Assembly (NCBI GenBank): GCA_938045085.1 | Contig: CALINZ010000294.1 | Span: forward strand, 1 to 31,286 | Direction of reading: 5' to 3' | Length of the DNA stretch: 31,286 bases | From: an uncultured Collinsella sp. | GTDB taxonomy: Bacteria > Actinomycetota > Coriobacteriia > Coriobacteriales > Coriobacteriaceae | Part shown: in pieces, positions 1-8,080 of the stretch | Layout of the letters: each line of letters starts with the position of its first letter | Numbering within the stretch: position 1 is the first letter of the stretch | Program-made: the position numbers and the translations under genes | The notes under the pieces: model-generated | Seen by the model: the letters and a program-made list of their open reading frames with translations, nothing else | Told to the model about the DNA's origin: nothing | Database searches by the model: none

Positions 1-8
1 GCACGAGC

Positions 9-33
9 CGGAGAGCACTTAATGTGCTCTCCG
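9..33. repeat. 10-bp hairpin in the left edge region
   Basis: A perfect inverted repeat (CGGAGAGCAC / GTGCTCTCCG, loop TTAAT). No T-run follows on either strand, so it does not look like an intrinsic terminator. It lies in non-coding sequence (bases 1-110) where the word CGAGC recurs. An 11-base word from this stretch (50-60) recurs at the right edge of the window. Function unknown. Confidence 0.5.
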
Positions 34-110
34 TGCGAGCAGGACTGTCCGAGCAGGCGACTTCGCATGCCGCCGGGCAGCCGGGGCCGACGCGGGGTTC
101 AAAGGTTTTC

Positions 111-143
111 AAAAAAGCGGTCGGCGCGCAGTGCGCCGACCGC
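111..143 (-). terminator. Intrinsic terminator of gyrA / gyrBA
   Basis: On the minus strand an 11-bp perfect G+C-rich stem (arms 133-143 and 117-127, loop 128-132) is followed directly by six T residues (complement of 111-116). It lies 40 bases past the gyrA stop codon, so it ends the gyrB-gyrA transcript. Confidence 0.9.
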
Positions 144-183
144 CGATATATGGGGTCTGATATTTTCTAACAGTTAGGGCCTC

Positions 184-2925
184 TTACTCGTCAAGGAGAT
201 CTTCCGGCATGTCGTTGCCGTCGCCTAGATCGACAGGGGTTTCTTCGGAAGCAGAGCCGTTTTCTGTGGCTTCGCCTTCGAGCCTCTCTTTGGCGGCCGT
301 CATGCGGGCCACGGCGCAGATGCGGTCGTTGTCGTCGACGGTCATCATCTTGACGCCCTGGGTGGCGCGGCCGGTCTGACTGATCTCGTCGGTCTTGACG
401 CGAATGACCGTCGCACCCTCCGTCACGATGAACAGCTCGTGCTGCGGGCCCACCGTCTTCATGGCCGCGAGGTTACCCTTACGTTCGGTCATTTGAATGG
501 TGTAGACGCCCTGGCCGCCGCGATTCTGCTCCGGGTAGTCCGCGACCGGCGTGCGCTTGCCGTAGCCGCGCTCGGTGATGACGAATAGATCGCCGTTGCC
601 GTTAGTGACTTCCATGCCCAGAACGCTCACGCCGTCCTTCAGACCGATACCGCGAACGCCGCTGGTATCGCGGCCGGTGGCGCGCACCTGCTCCTCGGAG
701 AACATGATCGCCTTGCCCGCGGTGGTGGCCAGGATAATCTTGTCGCCCTCGCGCACGCGGCGCACGTTCAGCAGCGCGTCGTCGTCACGCAGGTTGATAG
801 CGATCAGGCCGTCGCGACGGCTGCGGTCATATGCGCTCATCACGGTCTTTTTGACCATGCCGCTCTTGGTGGCAAACATCAGGTACTCGTCGGCCGGGAA
901 CTCGCGGCAGCTGATGACGCTCGCGATCTTCTCGCCTTCCTCGAAGGGCAGCAGGTTGACGATCGCGGTACCGCGCGCCTGGCGCGTACCCACCGGCAGC
1001 TCGTGCACCTTCAGGCGATAGACCTTGCCCTTGCTCGAGAAGAACAGCACGTACTCGTGCGTGGACGCGATGAACATCTCATCGATAACGTCGTCCTCTT
1101 TGAGGTTGACGCCCGACACGCCCTTGCCGCCGCGCTTCTGGGCACGGTAGGCAGCCACCGGGATACGCTTAACGTAGCCGGTGTGGGTGATGGTCACGAC
1201 CATGTCCTCGTCGGCGATGAGGTCCTCGACATCCAGGTCCTTCTCGACATGGCTGATCTCGGTGCGGCGTTTGTCGCCGAACTTCTTCGAGATCTCGCGC
1301 ATCTCCTCCTTGATGACGCCCAGGATCTTCTCCTCATGCGCCAGCAGGTCCTCGTAGTAGGCGATGGCGCGGCGCAGGCCGTCCAACTCTTCCTGGATCT
1401 TGTCGCGCTCCAGACCGGTCAGGCGACGCAGCTTCATCTCGAGGATGGCCGTGGTTTGCTCGGGCGTAAATCCAAAGCGCTCAATCAGGCGGCCGCTGGC
1501 CTCGGAGTCGGTCTGCGAGGAGCGGATAATGCTGATGACCTCGTCGATATGGTCGAGAGCCATCAAGTAGCCCTCGAGGATATGGGCGCGCGCCTGGGCC
1601 TTCTTGAGGTCAAAGCGGGTGCGACGGGTGACAACGTCGACCTGGTGGTCGATGTAGTGCTGCAGCATCTCGCGCAGGCTCAGGCATTTGGGAACGCCGT
1701 TGACGAGCGCCAGGTTGTTGGCGCCAAAGGTCGTCTGCAGTGAGGTGTACTTATACAGGTTGTTGAGCACGACCTGCGGAATGACGCCCTTCTTGAGCTC
1801 GATGACCAGACGGATGCCCTTCTGGTTGGACTCGTCGCGCATGTCCGAGATGCCCTCGATGCGCTTGTCGTTTACGAGCTGGGCGATCTTCTCCTGCAGG
1901 GTGCCCTTGTTGACCATGTAGGGAATCTCGGTAAAGACCAGACGACTGCGGCCGGTCTTGGTGGATTCCACATGGGCCTTGGCACGCACGGTAATGGAGC
2001 CGCGGCCGGTCTCATAGCTCTGCCTAATGCCGGCGCTGCCCATGATGATGGCACCGGTGGGGAAGTCCGGACCGGGCATGATCTGCATAAGCTCGTCGAC
2101 GGTAGCATCGGGATTGTCGATCAGGTAGCAGGTTGCCTCAATCGCCTCGGTGAGGTTATGCGGGGCGATATTGGTGGCCATGCCGACAGCGATGCCCTGG
2201 CTGCCGTTGACCAGCAGGTTGGGGAAGCGCGCGGGCAGTGCCACGGGCTCGGCGAGCGACTCGTCGTAGTTGGGCTGCCAGTCGACGGTATCCTTTTGCA
2301 AGTCGCGCAGCAGCTCCATGGCAGGCTTTGCCAGACGGCTCTCGGTATAGCGCATTGCCGCCGCGCCGTCGCCATCGATGTTGCCGAAGTTGCCGTGGCC
2401 ATCGATGAGCGGTGTGCGCATGGAGAACCACTGCGCCAGACGAACCATGGCCTCGTAGACTGCGGAGTCACCGTGCGGATGGTACTTGCCGATAACTTCG
2501 CCGACCGTCCAGGCCGACTTCTTATGCGGGCGGTTGGGGTAGATGCCGCTCTCGTTCATGGCGTACAGGATGCGGCGGTGCACCGGCTTTAGGCCGTCGC
2601 GCACGTCCGGCAGGGCGCGCGCCGTGATGACCGACATCGAGTACTCGATGAACGACTGCTTCATCTCGCGGCCGAACTCCGAAATCTGGAGCTGGCCACC
2701 GTTGATATCCTCGCCGGCTGAGGCGCCACGATCGACCGCGCCGAAGCTCTCCTCGAGCTCGGCGTCGTCATCCTCTTCCTCTTCATCCTCGGCGTCGGGG
2801 TTATAGGAATCCGGATTGCCGTCCTCGCCCTGCTCAGCGCGGGCGAGCAGGCGCTTCAGATCATCGGGCATACCGGCGTCGCCGGCCTCGTCCATACCCT
2901 CGTTGTTGTTGATATCGTCTGCCAC
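184..2925 (-). CDS. gyrA: DNA gyrase subunit A
   Basis: GyrA is the breakage-reunion subunit of gyrase, which introduces negative supercoils with GyrB. The conserved core starts near residue 89 (KQSFIEYSMSVITARALPD). The active-site tyrosine is Tyr193 in AAAMRYTES. The quinolone-pocket motif HPHGDSAVYE has Ser154 and Glu158, the common susceptible-type residues. The C-terminal wing has a GyrA box (QKRGGKG), which marks a true gyrase rather than topoisomerase IV. It starts at a GTG (complement of 2923-2925) with an AGGAGG site in the 11-base gap after gyrB, so the two are cotranscribed. At 913 residues it is long for the family. The excess includes about 80 very acidic N-terminal residues (a run of Glu/Asp at 46-60) ahead of the canonical start, and an acidic C-terminal tail. 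Family assignment is certain; the role of the extension is unknown. Confidence 0.98.
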   Translation of the reverse strand: MADDINNNEGMDEAGDAGMPDDLKRLLARAEQGEDGNPDSYNPDAEDEEEEDDDAELEESFGAVDRGASAGEDINGGQLQISEFGREMKQSFIEYSMSVITARALPDVRDGLKPVHRRILYAMNESGIYPNRPHKKSAWTVGEVIGKYHPHGDSAVYEAMVRLAQWFSMRTPLIDGHGNFGNIDGDGAAAMRYTESRLAKPAMELLRDLQKDTVDWQPNYDESLAEPVALPARFPNLLVNGSQGIAVGMATNIAPHNLTEAIEATCYLIDNPDATVDELMQIMPGPDFPTGAIIMGSAGIRQSYETGRGSITVRAKAHVESTKTGRSRLVFTEIPYMVNKGTLQEKIAQLVNDKRIEGISDMRDESNQKGIRLVIELKKGVIPQVVLNNLYKYTSLQTTFGANNLALVNGVPKCLSLREMLQHYIDHQVDVVTRRTRFDLKKAQARAHILEGYLMALDHIDEVISIIRSSQTDSEASGRLIERFGFTPEQTTAILEMKLRRLTGLERDKIQEELDGLRRAIAYYEDLLAHEEKILGVIKEEMREISKKFGDKRRTEISHVEKDLDVEDLIADEDMVVTITHTGYVKRIPVAAYRAQKRGGKGVSGVNLKEDDVIDEMFIASTHEYVLFFSSKGKVYRLKVHELPVGTRQARGTAIVNLLPFEEGEKIASVISCREFPADEYLMFATKSGMVKKTVMSAYDRSRRDGLIAINLRDDDALLNVRRVREGDKIILATTAGKAIMFSEEQVRATGRDTSGVRGIGLKDGVSVLGMEVTNGNGDLFVITERGYGKRTPVADYPEQNRGGQGVYTIQMTERKGNLAAMKTVGPQHELFIVTEGATVIRVKTDEISQTGRATQGVKMMTVDDNDRICAVARMTAAKERLEGEATENGSASEETPVDLGDGNDMPEDLLDE

Positions 2926-2936
2926 GTTACCTCCTC

Positions 2937-4967
2937 TTAAGCGTCAAGGAATCGTGCATCATGCGCGTGTTTTTCAATGTACTCGCGGCGATAGCCGACC
3001 TCGGAACCCATGAGCTCACGCACGGCGCGGTCCGCCACCACGGCGTCCTCAATCGACACGCGCTGCAAAATGCGGGTCTTGGGGTCCATCGTCGTCGAGG
3101 CAAGCTGCTTGGGGTCCATCTCGCCCAGGCCCTTGTAGCGCTGGACGGTATAGCCTTTGCGCTTCTTGGTAATCTTGCCGTCCTTGGCCTTGCCGTCCTC
3201 GTCGTTGTCGTCGGGGTTCAGGCCCAGGCTCTGAATGGTGTCGCGCAGAATCTCGTCTTCGGGCTGGCGGCCGTTGGGATACACGTAATGGATCTTGTTG
3301 CGCACCTTGATGCCAAAGATGGGCGGGCAGGCAACATAGACATAGCCGGCATCGATCAGCGGGCGCATGTACTTGTAGAAGAACGTCAGCAGCAGGATGC
3401 GGATATGCGCGCCGTCGACGTCTGCATCGGTCATGATGATGATCTTGTGGTAGCGCGCCTTGGTGATATCAAAGTCGCCGCCGTCGCCGGCGCTCGTCGT
3501 GACGCCGCAGCCGATCGCGGTGATCAGCGACTGGATGGTGTCGCTCGAGAATGCGCGGTGGTCGCCCACGCGCTCGACGTTCAGAATCTTGCCGCGCAGG
3601 GGCAGAATCGCCTGGATGTCTCGGCGACGGCCGTCCTTGGCCGAACCGCCTGCCGAGTCGCCCTCTACGATAAAGAGCTCGGTCAGCTCGGCATCGCGCA
3701 CCGAGCAGTCGGCGAGCTTGCCGGGCAGCGAAGCCGTCTCGAGCAGACTCTTGCGGCGGGTCGCCTCGCGCGCCTTGCGGGCGGCGTTGCGGGCCTTGCA
3801 GGCCTGCTGGGCCTTCTTGACGATCTCGCGGGCGGGCTTGGGGTGCTCCTCCAGATAATCGGTCAGCCCATCGGTCACGATCTTGAGCGTGAGCGCGCGC
3901 ATGTAGGAGCTGCCGAGCTTTGCCTTGGTCTGACCCTCAAACTGCGGGTCGGGCAGCTTGACCGAGATGACGGCCGAAAGGCCCTCGCGCACGTCATCGC
4001 CGCTCAGGTTGGCGTCCTTCTCCTTGAGCAGGTTCTGCTTGCGGGCGTAATCGTTGATCACGCGGGTGAGGGCGGTGCGGAAACCCTCGAGATGCATGCC
4101 GCCCTCGGGGGTGTAGATGTCGTTGGCAAACGACATGACGTTCTCGCCATAGCCGGCATTCCACTGCAGGGACACCTCGACCTCGCCCATCTTGGTCACG
4201 GGCGCATCCGGATCCGATTTGCCCTCGATGTAGATGGGCTCCTTAAAGGCCTCGGGGACCTCCTTGCCGTCGTTGAGGAACTTGACGAAGTCGATAATGC
4301 CGCCCTCGTAGCAGAACTCCTCCACGTGGGGAGTCGCCTCGCGCTCGTCGGTCAGCACGATCTTTAGATTCTTATTGAGGAACGCCGTCTCTTGCAGACG
4401 GTTGTGCAACGTATCGAAATCGTAGACACAGGTCTCGAAAATCTCGTCGTCGGGCCAGAAGGTGACGGTGGTACCCGTCGAATCCGAGGTGCCCACGACC
4501 TCCATCTTCTTGACGGTCTTGCCGCGCGAGAACTCCATCTCGTAGACGCTGCCATCACGGCGTACCTGCACGACCACGCGCTTGGACAGCGCGTTGACGA
4601 CGGAGATGCCCACGCCATGCAGGCCGCCCGAGACCTTGTAGGCCGAGTTATCGAACTTACCGCCGGCGTGCAGGATCGTCATAACGACCTCGAGCGTCGG
4701 GATCTTTTTGATGGGATGCTCGTCGACGGGGATGCCTCGCCCGTTGTCGACGACCGTGATGGAGTTGTCGGCGTGGACCGTCACCTGAATCTCGGTGCAG
4801 AAACCGGCCATGGCCTCGTCAACGGAGTTGTCAACGATCTCCCACACCAGGTGATGCAGGCCGCTGGCGCTCGTCGAGCCGATGTACATGCCCGGGCGCT
4901 TACGAACGGCCTCGAGACCTTCGAGAATCTTAATCTCGCCGCCATCGTAATCGTTTTCGTTTGCCAC
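2937..4967 (-). CDS. gyrB: DNA gyrase subunit B
   Basis: GyrB is the ATPase subunit of gyrase. The N-terminal GHKL domain shows the N-box EIVDNSVDEAMAG (residues 43-55), with catalytic Glu43 and Mg-binding Asn47. The Toprim part has EGDSAGGSA, PLRGKILNVE and TDADVDGAHIR. The C-terminal GyrA-contact motif QRYKGLGEMDPKQL is present. At 676 residues it is slightly longer than usual, mostly from a charged insert just before QRYKGLGEM. The start is GTG with a strong AAGGAGG site close upstream. It is the first gene of a gyrB-gyrA operon: a terminator at 5017-5046 separates it from the recF-DUF721 transcript, so it needs its own promoter in the roughly 50-base gap. I could not identify one with confidence. 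Confidence 0.98.
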   Translation of the reverse strand: MANENDYDGGEIKILEGLEAVRKRPGMYIGSTSASGLHHLVWEIVDNSVDEAMAGFCTEIQVTVHADNSITVVDNGRGIPVDEHPIKKIPTLEVVMTILHAGGKFDNSAYKVSGGLHGVGISVVNALSKRVVVQVRRDGSVYEMEFSRGKTVKKMEVVGTSDSTGTTVTFWPDDEIFETCVYDFDTLHNRLQETAFLNKNLKIVLTDEREATPHVEEFCYEGGIIDFVKFLNDGKEVPEAFKEPIYIEGKSDPDAPVTKMGEVEVSLQWNAGYGENVMSFANDIYTPEGGMHLEGFRTALTRVINDYARKQNLLKEKDANLSGDDVREGLSAVISVKLPDPQFEGQTKAKLGSSYMRALTLKIVTDGLTDYLEEHPKPAREIVKKAQQACKARNAARKAREATRRKSLLETASLPGKLADCSVRDAELTELFIVEGDSAGGSAKDGRRRDIQAILPLRGKILNVERVGDHRAFSSDTIQSLITAIGCGVTTSAGDGGDFDITKARYHKIIIMTDADVDGAHIRILLLTFFYKYMRPLIDAGYVYVACPPIFGIKVRNKIHYVYPNGRQPEDEILRDTIQSLGLNPDDNDEDGKAKDGKITKKRKGYTVQRYKGLGEMDPKQLASTTMDPKTRILQRVSIEDAVVADRAVRELMGSEVGYRREYIEKHAHDARFLDA

Positions 4968-5016
4968 ACGTCCTCCTTCAGCTAAGAAAATGTGTACAGC
5001 CTTACTAGTTTATCGT

Positions 5017-5046
5017 AAAAAAATACCCTCGGGAGCGAGGGTATTT
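5017..5046 (-). terminator. Terminator of the dnaN-recF-DUF721 transcript
   Basis: On the minus strand a 10-bp perfect stem (arms 5037-5046 and 5021-5030, loop 5031-5036) runs into seven T residues (complement of 5017-5023). It lies 27 bases past the stop of the DUF721 gene and separates it from gyrB. Confidence 0.88.
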
Positions 5047-5072
5047 GGCTCTACAAGGCCACCAGATGCGAT

Positions 5073-5636
5073 TTAAGGCTCTTTCTTGCTTTGCACGCCC
5101 TTGGCCCACTCGGCACTGGCTCTCATGGCATTCTCGAGGGCCTCGCGCAGTTTTTGATCTTCGATGGGCGCCACTTGGCGCTCAATCTCGCCGCGTTCGT
5201 CTTCACTGAGATCGGCGTGCGGGGCCGGCGGGCGCTCGGCCACGGCTGGGCGCAGGCGCTCCTTGGCAGCCGGCGGCGTGTGACCGGGCGCAGTCGTTTT
5301 GAACACTAGGCCATCCACATGCGCCCCGGCCCGCTCCATGCGCGCCCGGATGATCTCGCGCAGCAGCGTCATCTCCTGCGTCCACGAGGGCGAATCGAGA
5401 TACACCAGCAGCTCATTGGACTCGGGCAGGTAGCGCAGGCCCGTCACGTGGCGTCCCTCGCGCGTGCCCGAGCACACCGCATTCCAGGCACGATAGACCG
5501 CGCGCGACTCCTCGGCAGCCTCCATTTGCGCACGGCGCTCAGGCGATGCAGCCGCCAGGATGCGCTGGCGTTCCGCATTCAAAAAGCCGCTGAAGGCGAC
5601 CGTTTCGTGCTCGCGTTCGTAATTAGCACGCCTCAC
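5073..5636 (-). CDS. DUF721 / DciA-like protein
   Basis: A 187-residue protein with the DUF721 fold. The core is around residues 48-105 (RAWNAVCSGTREGRHV, then ELLVYLDSPSWTQEM and an arginine-rich helix REIIRARMERAG), followed by a Pro/Ala-rich and acidic C-terminal tail. DUF721 is the domain of DciA, the helicase-loading partner of DnaB in bacteria that lack DnaC/DnaI. In actinobacteria the family sits between recF and gyrB, exactly as here. The GTG start lies inside the recF end, with a 14-base overlap that implies translational coupling. A role in loading the replicative helicase is inferred from the domain and location only; this distant member could have a different partner. Confidence 0.8.
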   Translation of the reverse strand: MRRANYEREHETVAFSGFLNAERQRILAAASPERRAQMEAAEESRAVYRAWNAVCSGTREGRHVTGLRYLPESNELLVYLDSPSWTQEMTLLREIIRARMERAGAHVDGLVFKTTAPGHTPPAAKERLRPAVAERPPAPHADLSEDERGEIERQVAPIEDQKLREALENAMRASAEWAKGVQSKKEP

Positions 5637-6729
5637 CCATGCTCACCACCTTGGCTCGATCAAGCAAGTCATCAGTAAAGTACCCCAGGTTGGTGGTGGT
5701 TATGACCGTCTGGATGTCATCGCCGATCAATTGCAGAAAAGCACCGCGTCGCCCGCCATCGAGCTCGCTCATCACATCGTCCAACAGCAGCAGGGGTGCG
5801 GTGCCCAGAATGTCACGGGCGACGGCCACCTCGGCCACCTTCCAAGCCAGCACCAGCGTACGCTGCTGCCCTTGGCTGGCAAACGAACGGGCAGATCGAC
5901 CCGCCACGGTAAACTCAATCTCGTCGCGATGCGGGCCCACGAGCGTCACGCCGCGGCGCATCTCCTCGTCGGCACGCTCATCGAGGGCCGCGAGCATATG
6001 CTCGTACGCCCAACCTTTCAGTTCCTCGCGCCCTTCGGTTTGAGGTAAATCCCCCAGCGTGGATACATAGGACACGCCCGCGTCCTCGCCGGACGCCACC
6101 TGCCCATACGCGGCGCGCACATGGCCCGCCAGCCGGTCGAGCAGGGCCAAACGATGCACGAGCAGGGCGGATCCGGCCCGGGCGATAGAGTCATTCCACG
6201 CACCGAGCATCTCGCGGCAGCACCAGGTCTCCTTGAGCAGGGCGTTGCGCTGCGTCACGCAACGCCCGTAGGTGCTCGCCAGGTCGGCATAACGGGCGCT
6301 CAGCTGTACGCCAAAGTCGTCGAGGGCGGCGCGGCGCACGCTGGCACCGCGCTTGACCATATCCAGATGATCGGGGCAAAACAGCACACTCGGCAAAACC
6401 CCGCGCACGCCGGCGGACGAACACCTCTTGCCGTTACGGCTAAACGAACGCTTGCCGTCCTCCACGCCCATCCCCATATCGAGCACGCGACCATCGCCCT
6501 CGAGCCTCAACTCGAGCCTGCACGAGCCCGTGCCGTCGTGCACGAGCTCGGCAGCTGTGGGATGCCTAAACGAGGTGCCACTCGTCAAAAGCTGCAGCGC
6601 CTCTATGAGGTTGGTCTTTCCCGCCGCGTTGGGCCCCGCAAGCACCGTCACGCCTTCGTCCAGGTCAAGACGGTAGCTATCGAAACTGCGGTAGCGCGCG
6701 ACGGAAAGGTTGCGGGCAAACACGGTCAT
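5623..6729 (-). CDS. recF: DNA replication/repair protein RecF
   Basis: RecF is an SMC-like ABC ATPase that helps load RecA at gapped DNA with RecO and RecR. Residues 32-39 are the Walker A motif (GPNAAGKT), the Q-loop/signature region contains SFASQGQQRTLVLAWK, and the Walker B is LLLLDDVMSELD. The length (368) is normal. The ATG start is 9 bases after the dnaN stop and the end overlaps the DUF721 gene, so dnaN, recF and DUF721 form one transcript. No obvious Shine-Dalgarno precedes the start, which fits coupling to dnaN. Confidence 0.97.
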   Translation of the reverse strand: MTVFARNLSVARYRSFDSYRLDLDEGVTVLAGPNAAGKTNLIEALQLLTSGTSFRHPTAAELVHDGTGSCRLELRLEGDGRVLDMGMGVEDGKRSFSRNGKRCSSAGVRGVLPSVLFCPDHLDMVKRGASVRRAALDDFGVQLSARYADLASTYGRCVTQRNALLKETWCCREMLGAWNDSIARAGSALLVHRLALLDRLAGHVRAAYGQVASGEDAGVSYVSTLGDLPQTEGREELKGWAYEHMLAALDERADEEMRRGVTLVGPHRDEIEFTVAGRSARSFASQGQQRTLVLAWKVAEVAVARDILGTAPLLLLDDVMSELDGGRRGAFLQLIGDDIQTVITTTNLGYFTDDLLDRAKVVSMGEAC

Positions 6730-6738
6730 GGCGCAGCG

Positions 6739-7842
6739 CTAGATGCGAACCGGCATAACCAGGTACAGGTAGTTGATCTTGTCGTAGGACTTAAAGATAC
6801 CCGCCTGCGAGTAGCTCTTGAGCTCCAGCGTGATCTCCTTCTCCTTGGACAGGGCATTGAGGCAGCCAAAGATGTAGTGGTAGTTAAAGGCGATGGTGCC
6901 CGACTCGCCCTCGGCCTCGACATCGATTGTCTCCTGTGCCAGATCCTGGTCATTGGAGATGGAGGACAGGCCCATCTGACCGTTCTCGACATCGATCTCG
7001 AACTTGACGGCGGGGTTCGCGCTCGCGATGACCGCCACGCGCTTAAGGGCGGCATTAAAAGCCGCCACGTCGATCTTGACGCTCGTCACGCATGAATCGG
7101 GGATGAGCTGCTTGTAGTTGGGGTACACGCCCTCGATACGGCGCGACACGTAGGTGGTGTTGCCGGCCTCGAAGACAACCTGGGTGTCGGTGGCGCCGAT
7201 CATGATGGTCGCCTGGCTGGCCATGATGCTCAGGGCGTCGTTGAAGGCGTCGGCCGGAACGTTGAGCTCAAAAGAGCCCTCGAGCGTCGAGGTCTCGACC
7301 TGGGTGTCGCATACGGCCAGGCGGAAGGAGTCGGTTGCCACCAGGCGCACGGTGTTGTTCTCGACCTTCATGTGCACGCCTCCCAGGATGGGACGGGCCT
7401 TATCGGTCGAAGTGACACGCCACACGCGGCCGACCATCTCGGACAGGATGTCGGTCGGGAGCTCCACCGCACTCTCGATGGCATAGGCCGGGAACTCGGG
7501 GAAATCGTTGGCATCGAGCGTGTTGAGGCGGAAGGAACTCTTCTCGCATCCAATCAGCACCTGACGCTCCGAGAGCTCAAAGGTAACCGGAGCGTCGGGA
7601 AGGGTCTTCGTAATGTTCGAGAGCATCTTGCAGGGAATCACCATCTCGCCCCCTTCTTCGACATGCGCGGCAATGCGATGACGAATCGAGATGGTGTAGT
7701 TAGAAGTTTGGAATTCCAAGATGCCGTCCTGCGCCTTAACGAGCACGCCCGACAGGATGGGAAGGGTAGATGCCGAAGCGACGCCTTTCATAACGACGCC
7801 GATGGCTTGCGTGAGCGAGCTTTGGCTGACGGTGAACTTCAT
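6739..7842 (-). CDS. dnaN: DNA polymerase III beta subunit (sliding clamp)
   Basis: DnaN is the ring-shaped clamp that tethers polymerase III and many clamp-binding proteins to DNA. The length (367 residues) and start (MKFTVSQSSL) are typical, and the protein ends with the family-typical YLVMPVRI. The ATG at 7842 is preceded by AGAAAGG. The gene follows dnaA after a 238-base gap that carries candidate origin elements. It is probably transcribed from within that gap and runs on to recF and the DUF721 gene. Confidence 0.98.
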   Translation of the reverse strand: MKFTVSQSSLTQAIGVVMKGVASASTLPILSGVLVKAQDGILEFQTSNYTISIRHRIAAHVEEGGEMVIPCKMLSNITKTLPDAPVTFELSERQVLIGCEKSSFRLNTLDANDFPEFPAYAIESAVELPTDILSEMVGRVWRVTSTDKARPILGGVHMKVENNTVRLVATDSFRLAVCDTQVETSTLEGSFELNVPADAFNDALSIMASQATIMIGATDTQVVFEAGNTTYVSRRIEGVYPNYKQLIPDSCVTSVKIDVAAFNAALKRVAVIASANPAVKFEIDVENGQMGLSSISNDQDLAQETIDVEAEGESGTIAFNYHYIFGCLNALSKEKEITLELKSYSQAGIFKSYDKINYLYLVMPVRI

Positions 7843-8080
7843 CTTTTAATACCTTTCTATAGATATAAATATCTTAATAATAGTAATAGCACTGACGAAA
7901 CTGTTGATTACTCCCAAAAGCGCTGGTCAACCCCAAAAAGAGAATCGACAGCATCCTGTGCGCAACCGACCGTGTTTTCCACGTTCAAAACCTGCGGAAA
8001 ACTTTTCGTCGCCTTGGGGTGAGTTTTAGACACGTTATGCCCGGCGTTTCGACAAGTTTTCAACAGGTGTCTCTATTTCC
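7843..8080. other. dnaA-dnaN intergenic region, candidate oriC unwinding part
   Basis: This gap holds boxes within one mismatch of the relaxed DnaA consensus TTWTNCACA: TTTTCAACA (8057-8065), TTTTCCACG (7975-7983) and, inverted, TGCGGAAAA (7993-8001). A weaker box TGTTGATTA lies at 7902-7910. Next to it is a run of trinucleotides TAA TAA TAG TAA TAG (7875-7889), then the AT-rich stretch 7857-7880 next to dnaN. Order and strand match the box, spacer, DnaA-trio, AT-rich layout known from the B. subtilis dnaA-dnaN gap. Origin function is inferred; no GC-skew calculation was made. Confidence 0.6.

Noticed and set aside
2961..4367. A 468-residue open frame on the plus strand opposite gyrB
   Set aside because: It is the mirror of a conserved gyrB frame in G+C-rich DNA, has repetitive Leu/Ala/Val content, no family motif and no ribosome site.
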